64,000 nt of DNA from contig NC_049986.1 in NCBI RefSeq assembly GCF_000003815.2, forward strand, positions 7,849,699-7,913,698. The letters run 5' to 3'. This document shows, piece after piece, positions 35,141-47,200 of this stretch; within the stretch, counting starts at the first letter, position 1; every line of letters begins with the position of its first letter. Under the pieces are notes generated by a model. It ran no database searches and was not told the origin of the DNA. It was given only the letters and a program-made list of their open reading frames with translations. This stretch comes from Branchiostoma floridae. Lineage: Eukaryota; Chordata; Leptocardii; Amphioxiformes; Branchiostomatidae. Made by a program: the position numbers and the translations under genes.

Positions 35141-38100
35141 ACATACCGAAAGTTGTTTAAAAAAAAAGGTTGTAAAAATCTATCACTTTGATTACAAAAT
35201 GGAATTTGCATAATTTATGCACATTGCTTCTTTTATTCGCTTTCTAATGGCAGAGTTAATTTTTGGTAGTTACGGGAGGTATTAAAGAAACCTAAGAGTT
35301 TGTAGATACAGACAGGGGTGGAGAAATTCCTTACTTTTATGAGTTTTTTTATTTATATTGTCATATAGAAATGCTCGCATGATTATGTTGAACTTTTTAG
35401 ATCTTAACACGTAAAACATTCAAAATCATTGCCTTTTTGGTTGAATTACCATGTTTTATCACCACAATTCTTTTTACAAGGTTTCTTGTCTTCAAGTCTT
35501 ATTTTTCCCCACCTTGTTTTTTTTTTTTTGCCTGAGTGCTTTAAACGTGGAGTCTCAAGAGGATGTCATCCATGAGAAGTCTTGTTGCGGCCTTAACAAC
35601 TTAACATTTAAGGCTAAACAGACATTGGGAGTGATCAAACATAATTTGTGAGCATCATCAGTGCCTTGCAAGGATAAAATGACTTCAATACACGTCACTA
35701 TTAGACCCAACCCTAGAATATGCCACAGCAGTTAGGGATCCATGTCCAAAGAAAGCCAAGGAAAGACCTCCATGTAAACTACCATATTCTGTACGAATAA
35801 CTACAACATGGGTCCTAGTGTAACCGATTAATTACAGTCAATATCACTGCAAAAAATGTTCAGGCTATGCACGATGTACAAAATGACTGATAAACTGGTG
35901 GATGTACCAACTATTTACTATATCGAATGCAATGTTAACGACTGGATACAACAATGTTGGAATTATATGATATACTTCACAGTCACTGGCTACACGTAAA
36001 TCTATATGCCAAATACTGAATAAATGATACATAAACCACTGAATACAAGACCTTGAGGTGATCCAGTTTGATTTCTGTGGAATGCAGGGTTTACTCCATC
36101 ACAAATACCAGAAATGTATTTCTTCAGCATCTCTTCTTAATTCTATTTGCATTTTAAGGTTTATTTGGCTACTATAGTATACGAGTTAGATAATAATATA
36201 TGTTTTCCAGCATTTTCCGAGAATAGTTTCATCAGGTTGGTAGAATATAGGATGTAAATACCTACTGGTTGTGTAAAAAGAATTCTCCTATATTCTATGG
36301 AAATTTTCACTTTTTTTTTGCTTCTGATATATTTTGCATCTCAAAATATTTCTGGACTATCCATTTATAGAGCCAGATCCCATAGTAACCATACTGATTC
36401 ACCCCTTACATGTTTAACATTGTATAGAATTTTTAGGCTTCAGCAACTACAGGAACCCACTAAAACTGGTGCCTGTGCTTATTTCCATTTAGGCCACAGG
36501 GAGTAAATTTTATGGATGACATCCAATGCAGACTGCAAAAATAATGAGATAGGGCGAAAAAAAAACAAGTTGGCTAAAAAAAGATGGCTAATTTTCCTAA
36601 TAGACACCATAAACATTGTGACAGGAATTGCAGTGACAAAGCATGGTACCACAGACAGCAAATCATCCATTCCTGTATTCAAGACGTGTAGCAAAGTGAC
36701 ACTCATGTGGTAGACTGGTATCACTTACCAAGTTGGCAACTACGCTCATGACTTCCAAAGTGGTGCCACTTTTGCAACAATCCAACTAGTTTCACTTCTA
36801 CAACTACAGCCTTGGCTACCCAGCTAGTGTCACTTCTACAAGTACAATCACTAGAATACGCATATTTCCCATTTTGGTACTTTCTCATCATATTGACCAT
36901 CTCCGAAGAAGAAGAAAAAAGTTTTTTTCTGAAATCAGGCGAAAATTAAAGCGCGCGTGGATGTCATCCATAAAATTTACATGCTTTCGCATTAGACAGT
37001 TTTTGGTCCAAATGAGTGTAATGCATCAATATTTGTTCTTCCTCCTGCCTCAATTATTCTACTCTGTGATAATCTTTAAAATTAAGCTCAGAAATGTTAA
37101 CCATCTACTATCCAACCACAGCCATTTCTAAGTCTTTCAGGCTGTCGTCATGTTCTGATTTATACTTAGTTTATTAATAAGCATTCTACATTTGCATTCC
37201 TCATTCATAACTAGCCATAGCATTCTATGTGTCATGTATTTCATCAATCATTTACTCCATCGATTGACTGTTGATATTTCTAAATTGTTATTCTTTAATG
37301 TATCTTATATTTCTACTTTATTTAGATTAGCATTAACTTAGATGAGAGGAGGAGGGCTTTGTACAAGCCATGTAGGATTCTCCAGCAATTTTATGTACTT
37401 TTCTATAATTTCTTGTTTTGTTTTTATGTGCAAAATAAAGAAGTAGATAAATACATCAATAAATGGCCTCAAGTAGGGTGCATTTGTTGATAAATTACCA
37501 ACTATCGTAAGGCTACACAAGCATTGGGTGTGATCAAACGTAATTTATGGGAAAAAAGTCACGATTTTCGGCATCAACCTCTACTTTGAGAGTAGGCAAG
37601 TTCAGCAAAGATAAGATTAGGTACAAACACATCACTAGTAAGGCAAAATATGCCAAAACAGCATCATTTCCCTGTAAAAAAAAGCCAAAGACTAACGGGA
37701 AAGAGTACCAAGCTGACCTACAACGTTCATGGGTGCTATTGTCCCCAATTGAAGACAAATCTACCGTGGATGTCACTCAAAGGAGGAACAAAAATGTCAA
37801 GACTTTGCATGATATGCCAAATGACAATAAATCGGTTGACATACGCTCGTATCAACTACTTAGTACCTAGGTTGGAAAATAAATTTCGGAAAAAAACTGC
37901 TTCCGTGCCACGTACATGCCTACGAAGCTTATGTTTTTGGCAGAAGGACGGTAATATAGTGACTATACAATTGAGTTTCCTTTTCCTTCCTGATTTCTAA
38001 CCATAATGGTAAAATTCAGCTAGAATATTTGATTTGATATTTTCTTACTGAAAATGTGCAAGTCAATGTGACTTATATAAAGCAAATACAGCATATTTTA

Positions 38101-38870
38101 CTCGGGAGAGTCACCTAGTATTCTCATGCCCAATGCACACCGAACGAAGGCATGTCAAATCTCAGACCATTAGACTTCCGTACAGTGACATTTTTCTATG
38201 CACATGTACATTTTTGGTACTGAAATACTTCTGTCAGGAGTCCAACAGATTTTTGGGTCTGAATATAGCAAAGCTCTCCAAATCATTTTTAATTGGTGTG
38301 AGTCAAAAATGCTAGTATGGTCATTATGCTCTACGCACCCTCTTAGAAAATTTACCTTTTACACTCTGACACAAAATGACTAAATTTACATTTTAGGGTT
38401 GAAAATGGCATAGAAACCTCATTAACATAATTCCATAGGAAATGCAATAAAATAATTCTCAATGAAAAAAAATAAAACATAATGTATTTCACTTTTATCT
38501 GCATATATCCATAGTATGGTTTGAAAGAAATCATTAGGATCAGAACTATAGGCTTATAATAGTCACTGTTCTTAGTTAGTATTTACTTGCACATGTACCA
38601 CTGTCAATCATTCTAAACTGGATTACAGAAAACGTGATGTCTTATCATGAAGGTAGATGTAAAGGTATGGTACAATGCACTTACATTCAGATGATCTTGT
38701 TTCCACTTTGTACTCATCTGTTGATTCTGCAGTTCTTCTACTGTAATGCGACTGTTCCTTGCCCGGTTACTGTGTTCTGTAAGCCTGTGGGCCACAGGCT
38801 GTGGTAGTCGTTGTAGCATCTAAGTGTCCTGGCTGTATTCAGGATTGACTGTATCTCTTGTGTCCAGGAT
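35141..38870. other. Gene-poor, repeat-rich interval
   Basis: AT-rich sequence with the second repeat unit at 36005-36560 and a smaller repeat (AGGCTA(A/C)ACA, then CATTGGG(A/T)GTGATCAAAC) at about 35610 and 37508. An open frame of 107 codons at 37547-37870 is Lys/Ser-rich with no motif I recognise; it is not supported as a gene. Confidence 0.5.
36005..36560 (+). repeat. Dispersed repeat, unit B of a direct pair
   Basis: Partner of 34640-35140 in direct orientation, about 1.37 kb away, with an extra internal segment (about 36180-36340). Confidence 0.65.
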
Positions 38871-38871
38871 T

Positions 38872-39327
38872 CTACCATGCCATCTTTGGACGTGGTTTGT
38901 CAAACACGAACAGTTCTGCTGTGTGTTGGTCCGGTGCGTCGTTGTCTTGTAGACAGATGGTGTCGTGTGTTAACCGAGGAGGGGTACCCACGGTTTCGTC
39001 CCTGGGCTGAGCTGAGGATAGTGCTGTGAATCCGTGGCGTTGTATGGGTGGAGCATTTTCCTGGTCTTGTGAATGATCATTGAGATGTGCTGGTGGTTCT
39101 CTGTGTATGTCTGCTCGTGCGGTGAAGCTCTGCGGAAGTTTAGAAGAAGTGTTTGCTGCATTGCCTTGCCCATGGTCATTGAGAGTTGGTTCTCTGTTTA
39201 TGTCTGCTCGTACGGTGAAGCTGTGCGGATGCTTAGAAGAAGTGATTGTTGCATTGCCTTGTCCATGATCATTGAGAGGTGGTGCTGGTTCTCTGTGTAT
39301 GCCTGCTCGTACGGTGAAGCTGTGCGG
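38872..39327 (-). other. Open reading-frame extension beyond the GPCR stop
   Basis: Directly after the TAG at 39330-39328 the same frame runs 151 sense codons to a TAG at 38874-38872. It encodes three more copies of the tail repeat (FTVRAGIHREPAPPLNDHGQ and relatives), then a unique stretch ending DKPRPKMAW. I checked every triplet: no in-frame stop occurs in between. Confidence 0.7.
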
Positions 39328-39430
39328 CTATTTATAAGAAGTGTTTGTTGTCTTGCCTTGTCCATGGCCATTGAGAGGTAGTGTTGGCTCTCTGTGTATG
39401 TCTGCTCGCGCGGTGAAGCTGTCCGGATGT
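39055..39430 (-). repeat. In-frame C-terminal repeat array of the GPCR (93-99 bp units)
   Basis: Four units are anchored by AGCTTCACC on the coding strand (GGTGAAGCT on + at about 39121, 39214, 39313, 39412). Spacings are 93, 99 and 99 bp, all multiples of three. Each encodes about 31-33 residues of the form SFT(A/V)RA(D/G)I(H/N)REP...LN(D/G)HGQG...TS. One unit is before the annotated stop and three are after. Confidence 0.85.
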
Positions 39431-40686
39431 TTTGAAGGAGGGCCTGCTGTCTTCTGTCCTCGCTCTCTGGGAGGTGATCGTTTATCTTTCTGTACACCTG
39501 ATAGTCGGAGAGGTGGCATGGAAGGAATACCTTCTGTCTGCATCATTTTTGAGGCACATCCAGCTCCATCTGTACTGCTCCCAGCCTTGTAAGTGTGACG
39601 AGTTGTGCTGGAGGTGTCTTCTTCTATCTGTGTCAGCCTTGAAAAGGGTGGAGCTTCTGCCACTTCTATTGTAGATCCCCCTTGTCCACGGACAGGTCCA
39701 CTGAAGACGGCCATCTCCAAGTCTTGCCTCTGTTGACCATGGGGTGGTGGTGCCTGTGCCACAGGAGCATTGCTCGGCCAGCCAAATGTCTCCCTCAGTG
39801 CTCTGCGGAAGTCTGGCATCCTGAAGCTGTAGACGATGGGGTTGACCATAGATGACAGAGTCGTGTAAAGCAGTGCACCGATCCGTGTTATGATTGCATT
39901 TTGTTTTGTAGGTACATTCTGACGACTCGATACAATCATAAGGACAACGGTTCCACCCCACACAGCTAGGCTTATGACATGAGGTGCCAACTTTTTGAAG
40001 GCCCTGGTCTGGTAGAGCCACAGGTCACGGTTTTCATCCCTCTGCTGTTGTTTTCTTGCCTCTTTGAGGATGGCGACGTAGCAAATGAAGATGACGAGGG
40101 CAGCCAGGGCAGCCGATCCTGTCATGATATGTTGAAAGACATCTGTTGGACCAGCGCTGTCTTCCTGTAAACCACACTGCGAGGTAGTGTCGGGATTCTC
40201 CAGGTTTTCGACGGCTATGTACGCGACCCGTGAGAGCAACGAAATGGCCAGGACTCCAACCATGCCAACAACCACACGCTTTGTGGTGACTTTCTGGTGG
40301 TAGTGCAGCGGTTGGCAGATGAAGTAATACAGTTCCATTGCCATCAAGACGTATGTGCCACTCATGGATGATGCAAAAAATCCAAAAAGCTGTCTCCGCA
40401 GTCGACATACCGTTTGACTGTTGCTGTCATCCGTCTGGAAACTCAGGTAGATATCTGTAGGAACCACGCTGCACATGAAGATGATGTCGTATGCCGCCAG
40501 GCTGCACCGAAGGTAGTTAGAAGGCTTTTGGAGATACTCCTTCTTGTAGACCAAGTAGAGAACCAGCAGGCCACACCCCACAGCCACCACCAGGCTGAAT
40601 ATGAGGTACGCAGTCTGGAGACCAAGAGACGTCGAACCCAAAGATTGGGCGACATTCCAAGCGGAGAACTGGTCGTCTTCTGCCAT
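39328..40686 (-). CDS. Class A (rhodopsin-like) GPCR, intronless, olfactory-receptor-like
   Basis: A single-exon frame of 452 codons encodes a seven-transmembrane receptor. TM1 lies at about residues 24-47 and TM2 at 61-83. TM3 (about 100-120) ends MAMELYYFICQPLHYH, in the place of the MAxDRYxAICxPLxY motif of vertebrate-type odorant receptors, with DRY changed to ELY. TM4 is about 138-157, with a Cys in the second extracellular loop (TTSQCGLQ) to pair with the one before TM3. TM5 is about 188-208 and TM6 about 230-252. TM7 ends NPIVYSF followed by RMPDFRRALRE, the usual NPxxY and helix-8 start. The C-terminal tail is long (about 150 residues), Ser/Thr/Pro-rich, and ends inside an in-frame repeat. 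Amphioxus has vertebrate-type odorant receptors that are single-exon, which fits, but an orphan class A receptor is equally possible. The stop codon at 39328-39330 may not be the original end (see findings). Confidence 0.86.
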   Translation of the reverse strand: MAEDDQFSAWNVAQSLGSTSLGLQTAYLIFSLVVAVGCGLLVLYLVYKKEYLQKPSNYLRCSLAAYDIIFMCSVVPTDIYLSFQTDDSNSQTVCRLRRQLFGFFASSMSGTYVLMAMELYYFICQPLHYHQKVTTKRVVVGMVGVLAISLLSRVAYIAVENLENPDTTSQCGLQEDSAGPTDVFQHIMTGSAALAALVIFICYVAILKEARKQQQRDENRDLWLYQTRAFKKLAPHVISLAVWGGTVVLMIVSSRQNVPTKQNAIITRIGALLYTTLSSMVNPIVYSFRMPDFRRALRETFGWPSNAPVAQAPPPHGQQRQDLEMAVFSGPVRGQGGSTIEVAEAPPFSRLTQIEEDTSSTTRHTYKAGSSTDGAGCASKMMQTEGIPSMPPLRLSGVQKDKRSPPRERGQKTAGPPSKHPDSFTARADIHREPTLPLNGHGQGKTTNTSYK

Positions 40687-40689
40687 TTT

Positions 40690-43212
40690 TGTTTCATAGC
40701 CAATCTACCGACCTCTATCACCAAGAATGGTCTACATTTGAAAGAGTTAGCTTGGGTCGTGATGAAGTAAAAAGCAACCACCTCTCTCCAGCAAATGCTA
40801 AGAGTAAAATGATACTTTCTCCTTGAGAAAAGATATTAAATTCATCAATGTGGGTGTTTCCAAAACATCTTAGGGAAAAATGTTATCAATTACCACCCTG
40901 CATATGGAGCATTCCTCACAATAAACTTGAATAAAGCCTCATTCATGCCTCTGACGTCAAGCACTCTTCAAGAATTTTCAATACGTCTCATAATTTCCGC
41001 ATCTAGGGAGTTGGCTTCTTGAAGTCTAAGAAAAACTGCAGTAGGATCAGTCAAAGTTACCCTGACATAAATATTCTGTGTTGAAACAAAGTTGTACTTA
41101 ATGTATAAATTATTGTATTACGGTACCATACATCAGGAAACGTTATTCAGTATACAAAGAGATATTCATCTACTTCATGGCATGATTTGTTTAAGAAGTT
41201 CCTCAGCAACGATTTTTTTATGCTACGCAAATGAGCCTTAAGATTTTGGTTACCATTTTTAAAGCAAATGTAGAAAACACTTTGCCAATATTCTATAGAT
41301 ATTGTAATATTTTCCTATGAGAGAAAGATTGCTTATGACTAGAATACAGTCCTGTCATGTAATTAAAATGGTAATCACTCCTTGCCATCAATAAGTGTTA
41401 AAGATCATCTTTATGCAAAGAATTCAGAACCTCGTACGTACTGCGGGCTTTATTGACGTACTCTGGACAAAGAAATATCTTGGAGAAGCTAATCAAAATT
41501 TCAAGTGGCATAGGTGTTGGATATCATAATCATAAGCACCGGACATTTCAGCCTGCTTGATAGACATATTCAATTTAGCTGCTTCTCAATACAAAGGACT
41601 TGCTTCGAATGATGTACATAGTATGCATCGTTTGGCCGCAAAACATGTTTTTGCATATTTCCCTATTCATAGCATTTACAAAGGACGCGCGTGCATGTGT
41701 GTAGAGAGCGGATCTATAATCCCACCATAATTCAGAAGATTGAACTTTGTATGGAACTTTTTAGTACATGGACGACGGGCTGATTTACCGTTTTGTTAGT
41801 GCTAATTTCAATAAGGTCTTTATATTTTATAATTATTTTCCAATGTTTAGCATACCTAAGCCAAAAGTATGCTGATGACGGATTTGACAGTGGCATAGAG
41901 TAGGAAGTATCTGTCTGATGATTCGAACATGATAAATCAAGTCAAACCATGACACAAATATGACACATCACTTTTCGGGGGGTGACAAACGTTCCCGTTT
42001 CATTTCAGAGTTAAATTGACAGATTGGTGAGTGTTTTGTGATCTTATGTTAAAATATCTCTGTTTTGTTCTCTCTGGCTATGTGAAGAGGTTAGATTTTT
42101 CTTTGATGGTACGTCAAGTGATGACACATTAGTTTCCATTTGTGTATTGTTGTGTATGTATTTGATTTCTGTATCTATTTGTGTTACATGTTGTATCCAC
42201 GTTCAAATCATGTTGTCGTCACCGGTTACTGGCGCCGTAGCTGTTGACAATGTGTTGTTGTTTTGAGTGTTGTTTTTATTGTCGTACGTACCTCCGGGTA
42301 GCCATGTGTAAGAACAGCATACATGCGCAGAACATTTTTTAAAAGAGTAATGTTAATGAAATTACAATAATTCAGCATAATGTGTAGCAGCAATACTACA
42401 AAAAGCGCAAAGTAAACTAGCGATGAATGTGTAAAAGACGACTCCATTATGACCTGGCTTTTCGTGAGCAAGTCAAGAAAACTACTTGCTTATCACAAGT
42501 CATTGCCTATATTTCCTAGCGGTCCTGTAACAACTTCATCTCCTTCTGATCCTAAAGGACAGAATTTGTTTTGTTTTTTACCGATCCTGACAGACAGAAA
42601 TTTCTTCATGTCTACTACTCATTGCAAAATCAATTATTTATTCATTCCCTACCGTTCATCACTGACAGAATGTCTATACAACACGTGACATTTTGTAACG
42701 AGTTATTCATACCCCTTTCTCTCTACGAACCCCCAGGTAAATGTCGTCATGGCTACCATGAGACTACAGAGTGAATTCACTGACTAGCACGAACCCTAGT
42801 CGCGGAGGTATTGGCTGTACGCCCATGCACCCAAGAAAAATGAACATCACAGCAAAAATGATAATAAAATAGCAAGAATCACACAAAAACACCTGATACA
42901 AAACACACAATTAAATGAAAGCTCTCATATAAAACATTATTTTCATTCCATAAGGCTACGTACAAGAAATGCCTTCTGTTACCTCTTACACAGCAATCCA
43001 ATGGGCAATGTGAAATTCAAAATATAAGTGTCTTTCAAAGTGCAACGAAAAACGCATCTAAAACATAAACATATATCTGATAGCTTACCAAACATGATCA
43101 AAAAGGCACGAAGTCTTTTCAAGATTGTTTTCGAAGCCTCTCTCTCAATATGTTACAAACAAACGAAGAAAACGATGAATGTATAATTTGTGTTGAATAA
43201 AATGTGCGCTGT
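40690..43212. other. Intergenic, no gene recognised
   Basis: This is upstream of the GPCR start. No coding exon, tRNA-like sequence or clear transposon terminus was seen; the short open frames have no recognisable content. The first few hundred bases (40687-41000) should contain the GPCR promoter, but no TATA box was identified with confidence. Confidence 0.5.
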
Positions 43213-43216
43213 TTAA

Positions 43217-44126
43217 CCCTATTCAGACGGGGGGGGGGGGGCTTTTGAGGCCCGCGGCAACTTTGATGTTCTATAACGCCAGAATGACTTATGATAGAGC
43301 CACCAAATTTAATGAGTTTTCCTGAAATATTGTTGGCAACAATTTTACGAAGTTTGACAAATTTTACATTTTTTTTGTCAACCGTTTATTGACAGGTAGT
43401 TTTGCCCTAAATCATTATTTTTGGTTCTAACAATGTATTTTCAACATTTATTTGCTATATTACTGCTATTTTGTTACATAAATGAAATCTTATATTATTT
43501 AGCATATCTTTCATAATTATATATGCATAAATTATGCTAATTTGATGATGTCATCAGCCCAAAATCCAAGATGGCGGACCGTATGGCCAGATCAAGAATA
43601 ACAAGCTAATTATCCCTTAAAATTTGTAACTACCTGGTATCTTTTTATCAAAAACCATCTAAATGAATAAATTTAGTCTATTTCCATTGCCCTTTGTGAT
43701 CATTTGTTGCAAAAAAGGTTTTTAAAAAATTCAAGGTGGTGGATATAAAATGGCGGAGCCCATCTCTTAGATGTGCATGACGTCATTGATGTTGATTTTG
43801 GCAACACAAGTCGTAATAAACATTATATTCTGTTATCTGCACTTGTTGTTACATCTTTGTAGCATAACTTGAAGTTTTCTGAGAATACCCTTTTTCATGG
43901 GTCCGGCCAATATAATAAAATTGATGACGTCATAATTACGTCATTTTACGTCATCGTAACATCAAACGTCAAATACTTGTCAGATATTATGTCGACATCT
44001 TGTCCTAAAAGTTTGGTGACCCTATGGCACGTCTTGTTTGAGTTATAAGGTCTTAGAAGTGGAGGGCCTCAGAAGCACCCCCCCCCCCCGTCCAGGGATG
44101 ACCAAAAAAGCCCGGTCTGAATAGGG
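43217..44126. mobile_element. Non-autonomous piggyBac-type element
   Basis: A 910-bp element bounded by TTAA on both sides (43213-43216, 44127-44130), with inverted ends CCCTATTCAGAC and GTCTGAATAGGG. TTAA targets and CCCT-starting termini are the hallmark of piggyBac. Just inside are a G13 run (43229-43241) and the matching C run (44078-44089). The interior has no transposase frame. Confidence 0.83.
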
Positions 44127-44227
44127 TTAAAATATGATTTTTCATCTTTGGTTTCTTATTAATTCATTTTTCACATTTTGTTGGCACCTCGCCTGACGCA
44201 GGGCGTGTGTTCTTTCTGTCCAGAAAC

Positions 44228-47200
44228 ATGACAAGTCGCACCATGCCGAGAGATCAGCAGCAGTCCCAAACTGGTGACACAGGTAGGTACATTTTCCTGA
44301 CAGCATTTAGCCGAGGCATGAAGCTCGGAGGTGCATTTTTATGTTGATATTTTGCTCTATCACCGTGCTTGTATGAGCGGTAAGTGATTCCATTACCTTA
44401 ACATATGGACCAAGTGCGAATTACGATAAGGCCTGGTGCAATGAGGGGTTGCATCAAACATTTCGGATGTTAAGCCCGTACATGGGGAGCATCAGGCGCT
44501 AAAGTTCGTCCTCGGTCGTCGAACCTCTCCACGTAAAAGACCCGACCATACTTATTCATAAGAGTAGGTGTGTCTCGCTGAAAGCATAACCAGTTTGGAA
44601 CCCCGCATCGCTGCTCAAGATGAAATGTTCTTTTAAAAGCCGTTAAATATATGAAATATTGTGATATCACAAAAAATTCAAGAAGCCATGATGGTTAAGC
44701 AGTGTTTTCCTCCTAGCCTCTACCAGGCTCCGTGGATCGGAGGACTTATTGTCGAAATTGGACAAATAGGGTCAATAGTACGCTAGGGGAGTCAGGACCA
44801 CCTACTCGGCCGGTTGACTCCCCTAGCGTACTANNNNNNNNNNNNNNNNNNNNNNNNNNNNNNNNNNNNNNNNNNNNNNNNNNNNNNNNNNNNNNNNNNN
44901 NNNNNNNNNNNNNNNNNNNNNNNNNNNNNNNNNNNNNNNNNNNNNNNNNNNNNNNNNNNNNNNNNNNNNNNNNNNNNNNNNNNNNNNNNNNNNNNNNNNN
45001 NNNNNNNNNNNNNNNNNNNNNNNNNNNNNNNNNNNNNNNNNNNNNNNNNNNNNNNNNNNNNNNNNNNNNNNNNNNNNNNNNNNNNNNNNNNNNNNNNNNN
45101 NNNNNNNNNNNNNNNNNNNNNNNNNNNNNNNNNNNNNNNNNNNNNNNNNNNNNNNNNNNNNNNNNNNNNNNNNNNNNNNNNNNNNNNNNNNNNNNNNNNN
45201 NNNNNNNNNNNNNNNNNNTCCGAACCACGGAGCCTGGTAGAGGCTATTTTCCTCCCAGAGGTATGTTTTCCCCGTACCCCGAAGCAAGTTTCCTAACCAG
45301 TCAGTACGTTTACCGTGACTTGGTCACTAGTCATCATAGGATTAACCCTCGAGTCTGAAGAATTATTTTTCGATGGTGCAATATGCAATAGCAATTTGCC
45401 ACAGACGCGTTTGTGTTGCTCATGAAATGATACCATCATATTAATTGAATATCTGTATTTGTAAAAATAATGTTGTATTTTGATTTCATACGATCTTTAA
45501 GCGATTATTCTCCTGAATACATACCGTTGGTGCCATTTTGACTTTGTAATTTTGCTCCAGGCACCACACCCATGCAGGAGCAGCAGACTGATTGGCAGGC
45601 ACGTGCCGACGCCGCTGCCCGTGAACCCAACCCTATGTACGCCCCCGGAGAAGGTAGTTTTTTAAGCCCGCATACGGCGTACTTTCCTTATCTTAAATTT
45701 TAGACTTTTTACCGTATTAAGTATGTGGTGAATTTTGTAATCTTTTCCCAGGCACCACACCCATGCAGGAGCAGCAGACTGATTGGCAGGCACGTGCCGA
45801 CGCCGCTGCCAGTGAACCCAACCCTATGTACGCCTCTGGAGAAGGTAGTTTTTTAAGCCAGCATACGGCGTACTTTCCTTATCTTGAATTTTAAGACTTT
45901 TTACCGTATAAACTATGTGGTAAATATCGTAATCTTTATTACCCAACGTACGCCTACGGCGTATTATTCATATCTCGATTTTAGATTTGTTTACCGTATG
46001 AAGCATTAATTTTGTAATTTTTGTTCAGTCGGCACACCCTTGAAGGAGCAACAGACTGATTGGCAGGCACGTACGAACGCCACTGCAAGTGAACCCAACC
46101 CTATGTACGCCTCCGGAGAAGGTAGTTTTTTAAGCCAGCAATTTTTTTTATGGAGTACTTTCCTTACCTTGAATTTTAGACTTTTTACCGTATAAACTAT
46201 GTGGTAAATATCGTAATCTTTATTACCCAATGTACGCCTACGGCGTATTATTCATATCTCGATTTTATATTTGTTTACCGTATGAAGTATGTGATTAATT
46301 TTGTAAATTTTGTTCAGTCGGCACACCCTTGAAGGAGCAACAGACTGATTGGCAGGCACGTACGAACGCCGCTGCTAGTGAACCCAACCCTATGTACGCC
46401 CCCGGATCCGGAGAGGGTACAACGTTTTCAAGTCTGCTTGTGGCGTCCTCAACTTGTCTCGATTTTACACTTTTTACTATGTGCAGTATGTGGTGAATTT
46501 TGTCATTTTTCTCCAGATACCACACCCATGCGGGAGCAGCAGACTGATTGGCAGGCACGTGCACGTGCCGACGCCGCTGCCAGTGAACCCAACTCTATGT
46601 ACGCCCCCGGATCCGGAGAGGGTACAACGTTTTCAAGTCTACCTGTGGCATCCTCAACTTTGATTCTACACTTTGTGACCGTATGAAATATGTGGTTAAT
46701 TCAGTAATTTCTCCCCAGGCGCCACACCCATGCAGGAGCAGCAGACTGATTGGTGGTCACGTGCGGGCGCCACTGCTAGTGAACCCAACCAAATGAACTC
46801 CTCCGGAGAAGGTAGAATTTTATCAAGCCCCTTCTCTAGCGTACTGTTCTTGTCTTATCTTTTATACTTTTTGCTGTATGAAGTGTAAATTTTGCAATTT
46901 TTCTCCAGACATCACCACAAGTTCACCCATGCAGCAGCCAAAGACCGATTGGCGGTCAATTGCGGACGCCACTGCGAATATACCCAACGCTTCGTACGTC
47001 TCAAGAGCAGGTATTGTCCTGCTGTTGTCTTTTCCATGTCTTGCTGTGTCTGGTCACATCCATCTTACCATTGCCTTACGATTAAAGGCTGATTGCATTC
47101 CTGAGAATTCATGCAATATTCAGCAATCCTGTTACAGAAAAGGTTGTCTTAGATCATTGTTTCTGCTGTCTTAGACTGCTTGAAAATTCTACGACATCAA

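Noticed and set aside
37547-37870. 107-codon Lys/Ser-rich frame
   Set aside because: No recognisable motif, no paralog in the window, and it is surrounded by repeats; length alone is not enough in AT-rich DNA.
39073-39381. Plus-strand repeat proteins over 39073-39381 (WFSVYVCSYGEAVRM-like)
   Set aside because: They are antisense by-products of the GPCR tail repeat, which stays open in several frames because its units are multiples of three.
44732-45358. Open frames of 150-208 codons across the N run
   Set aside because: They consist of unknown bases.
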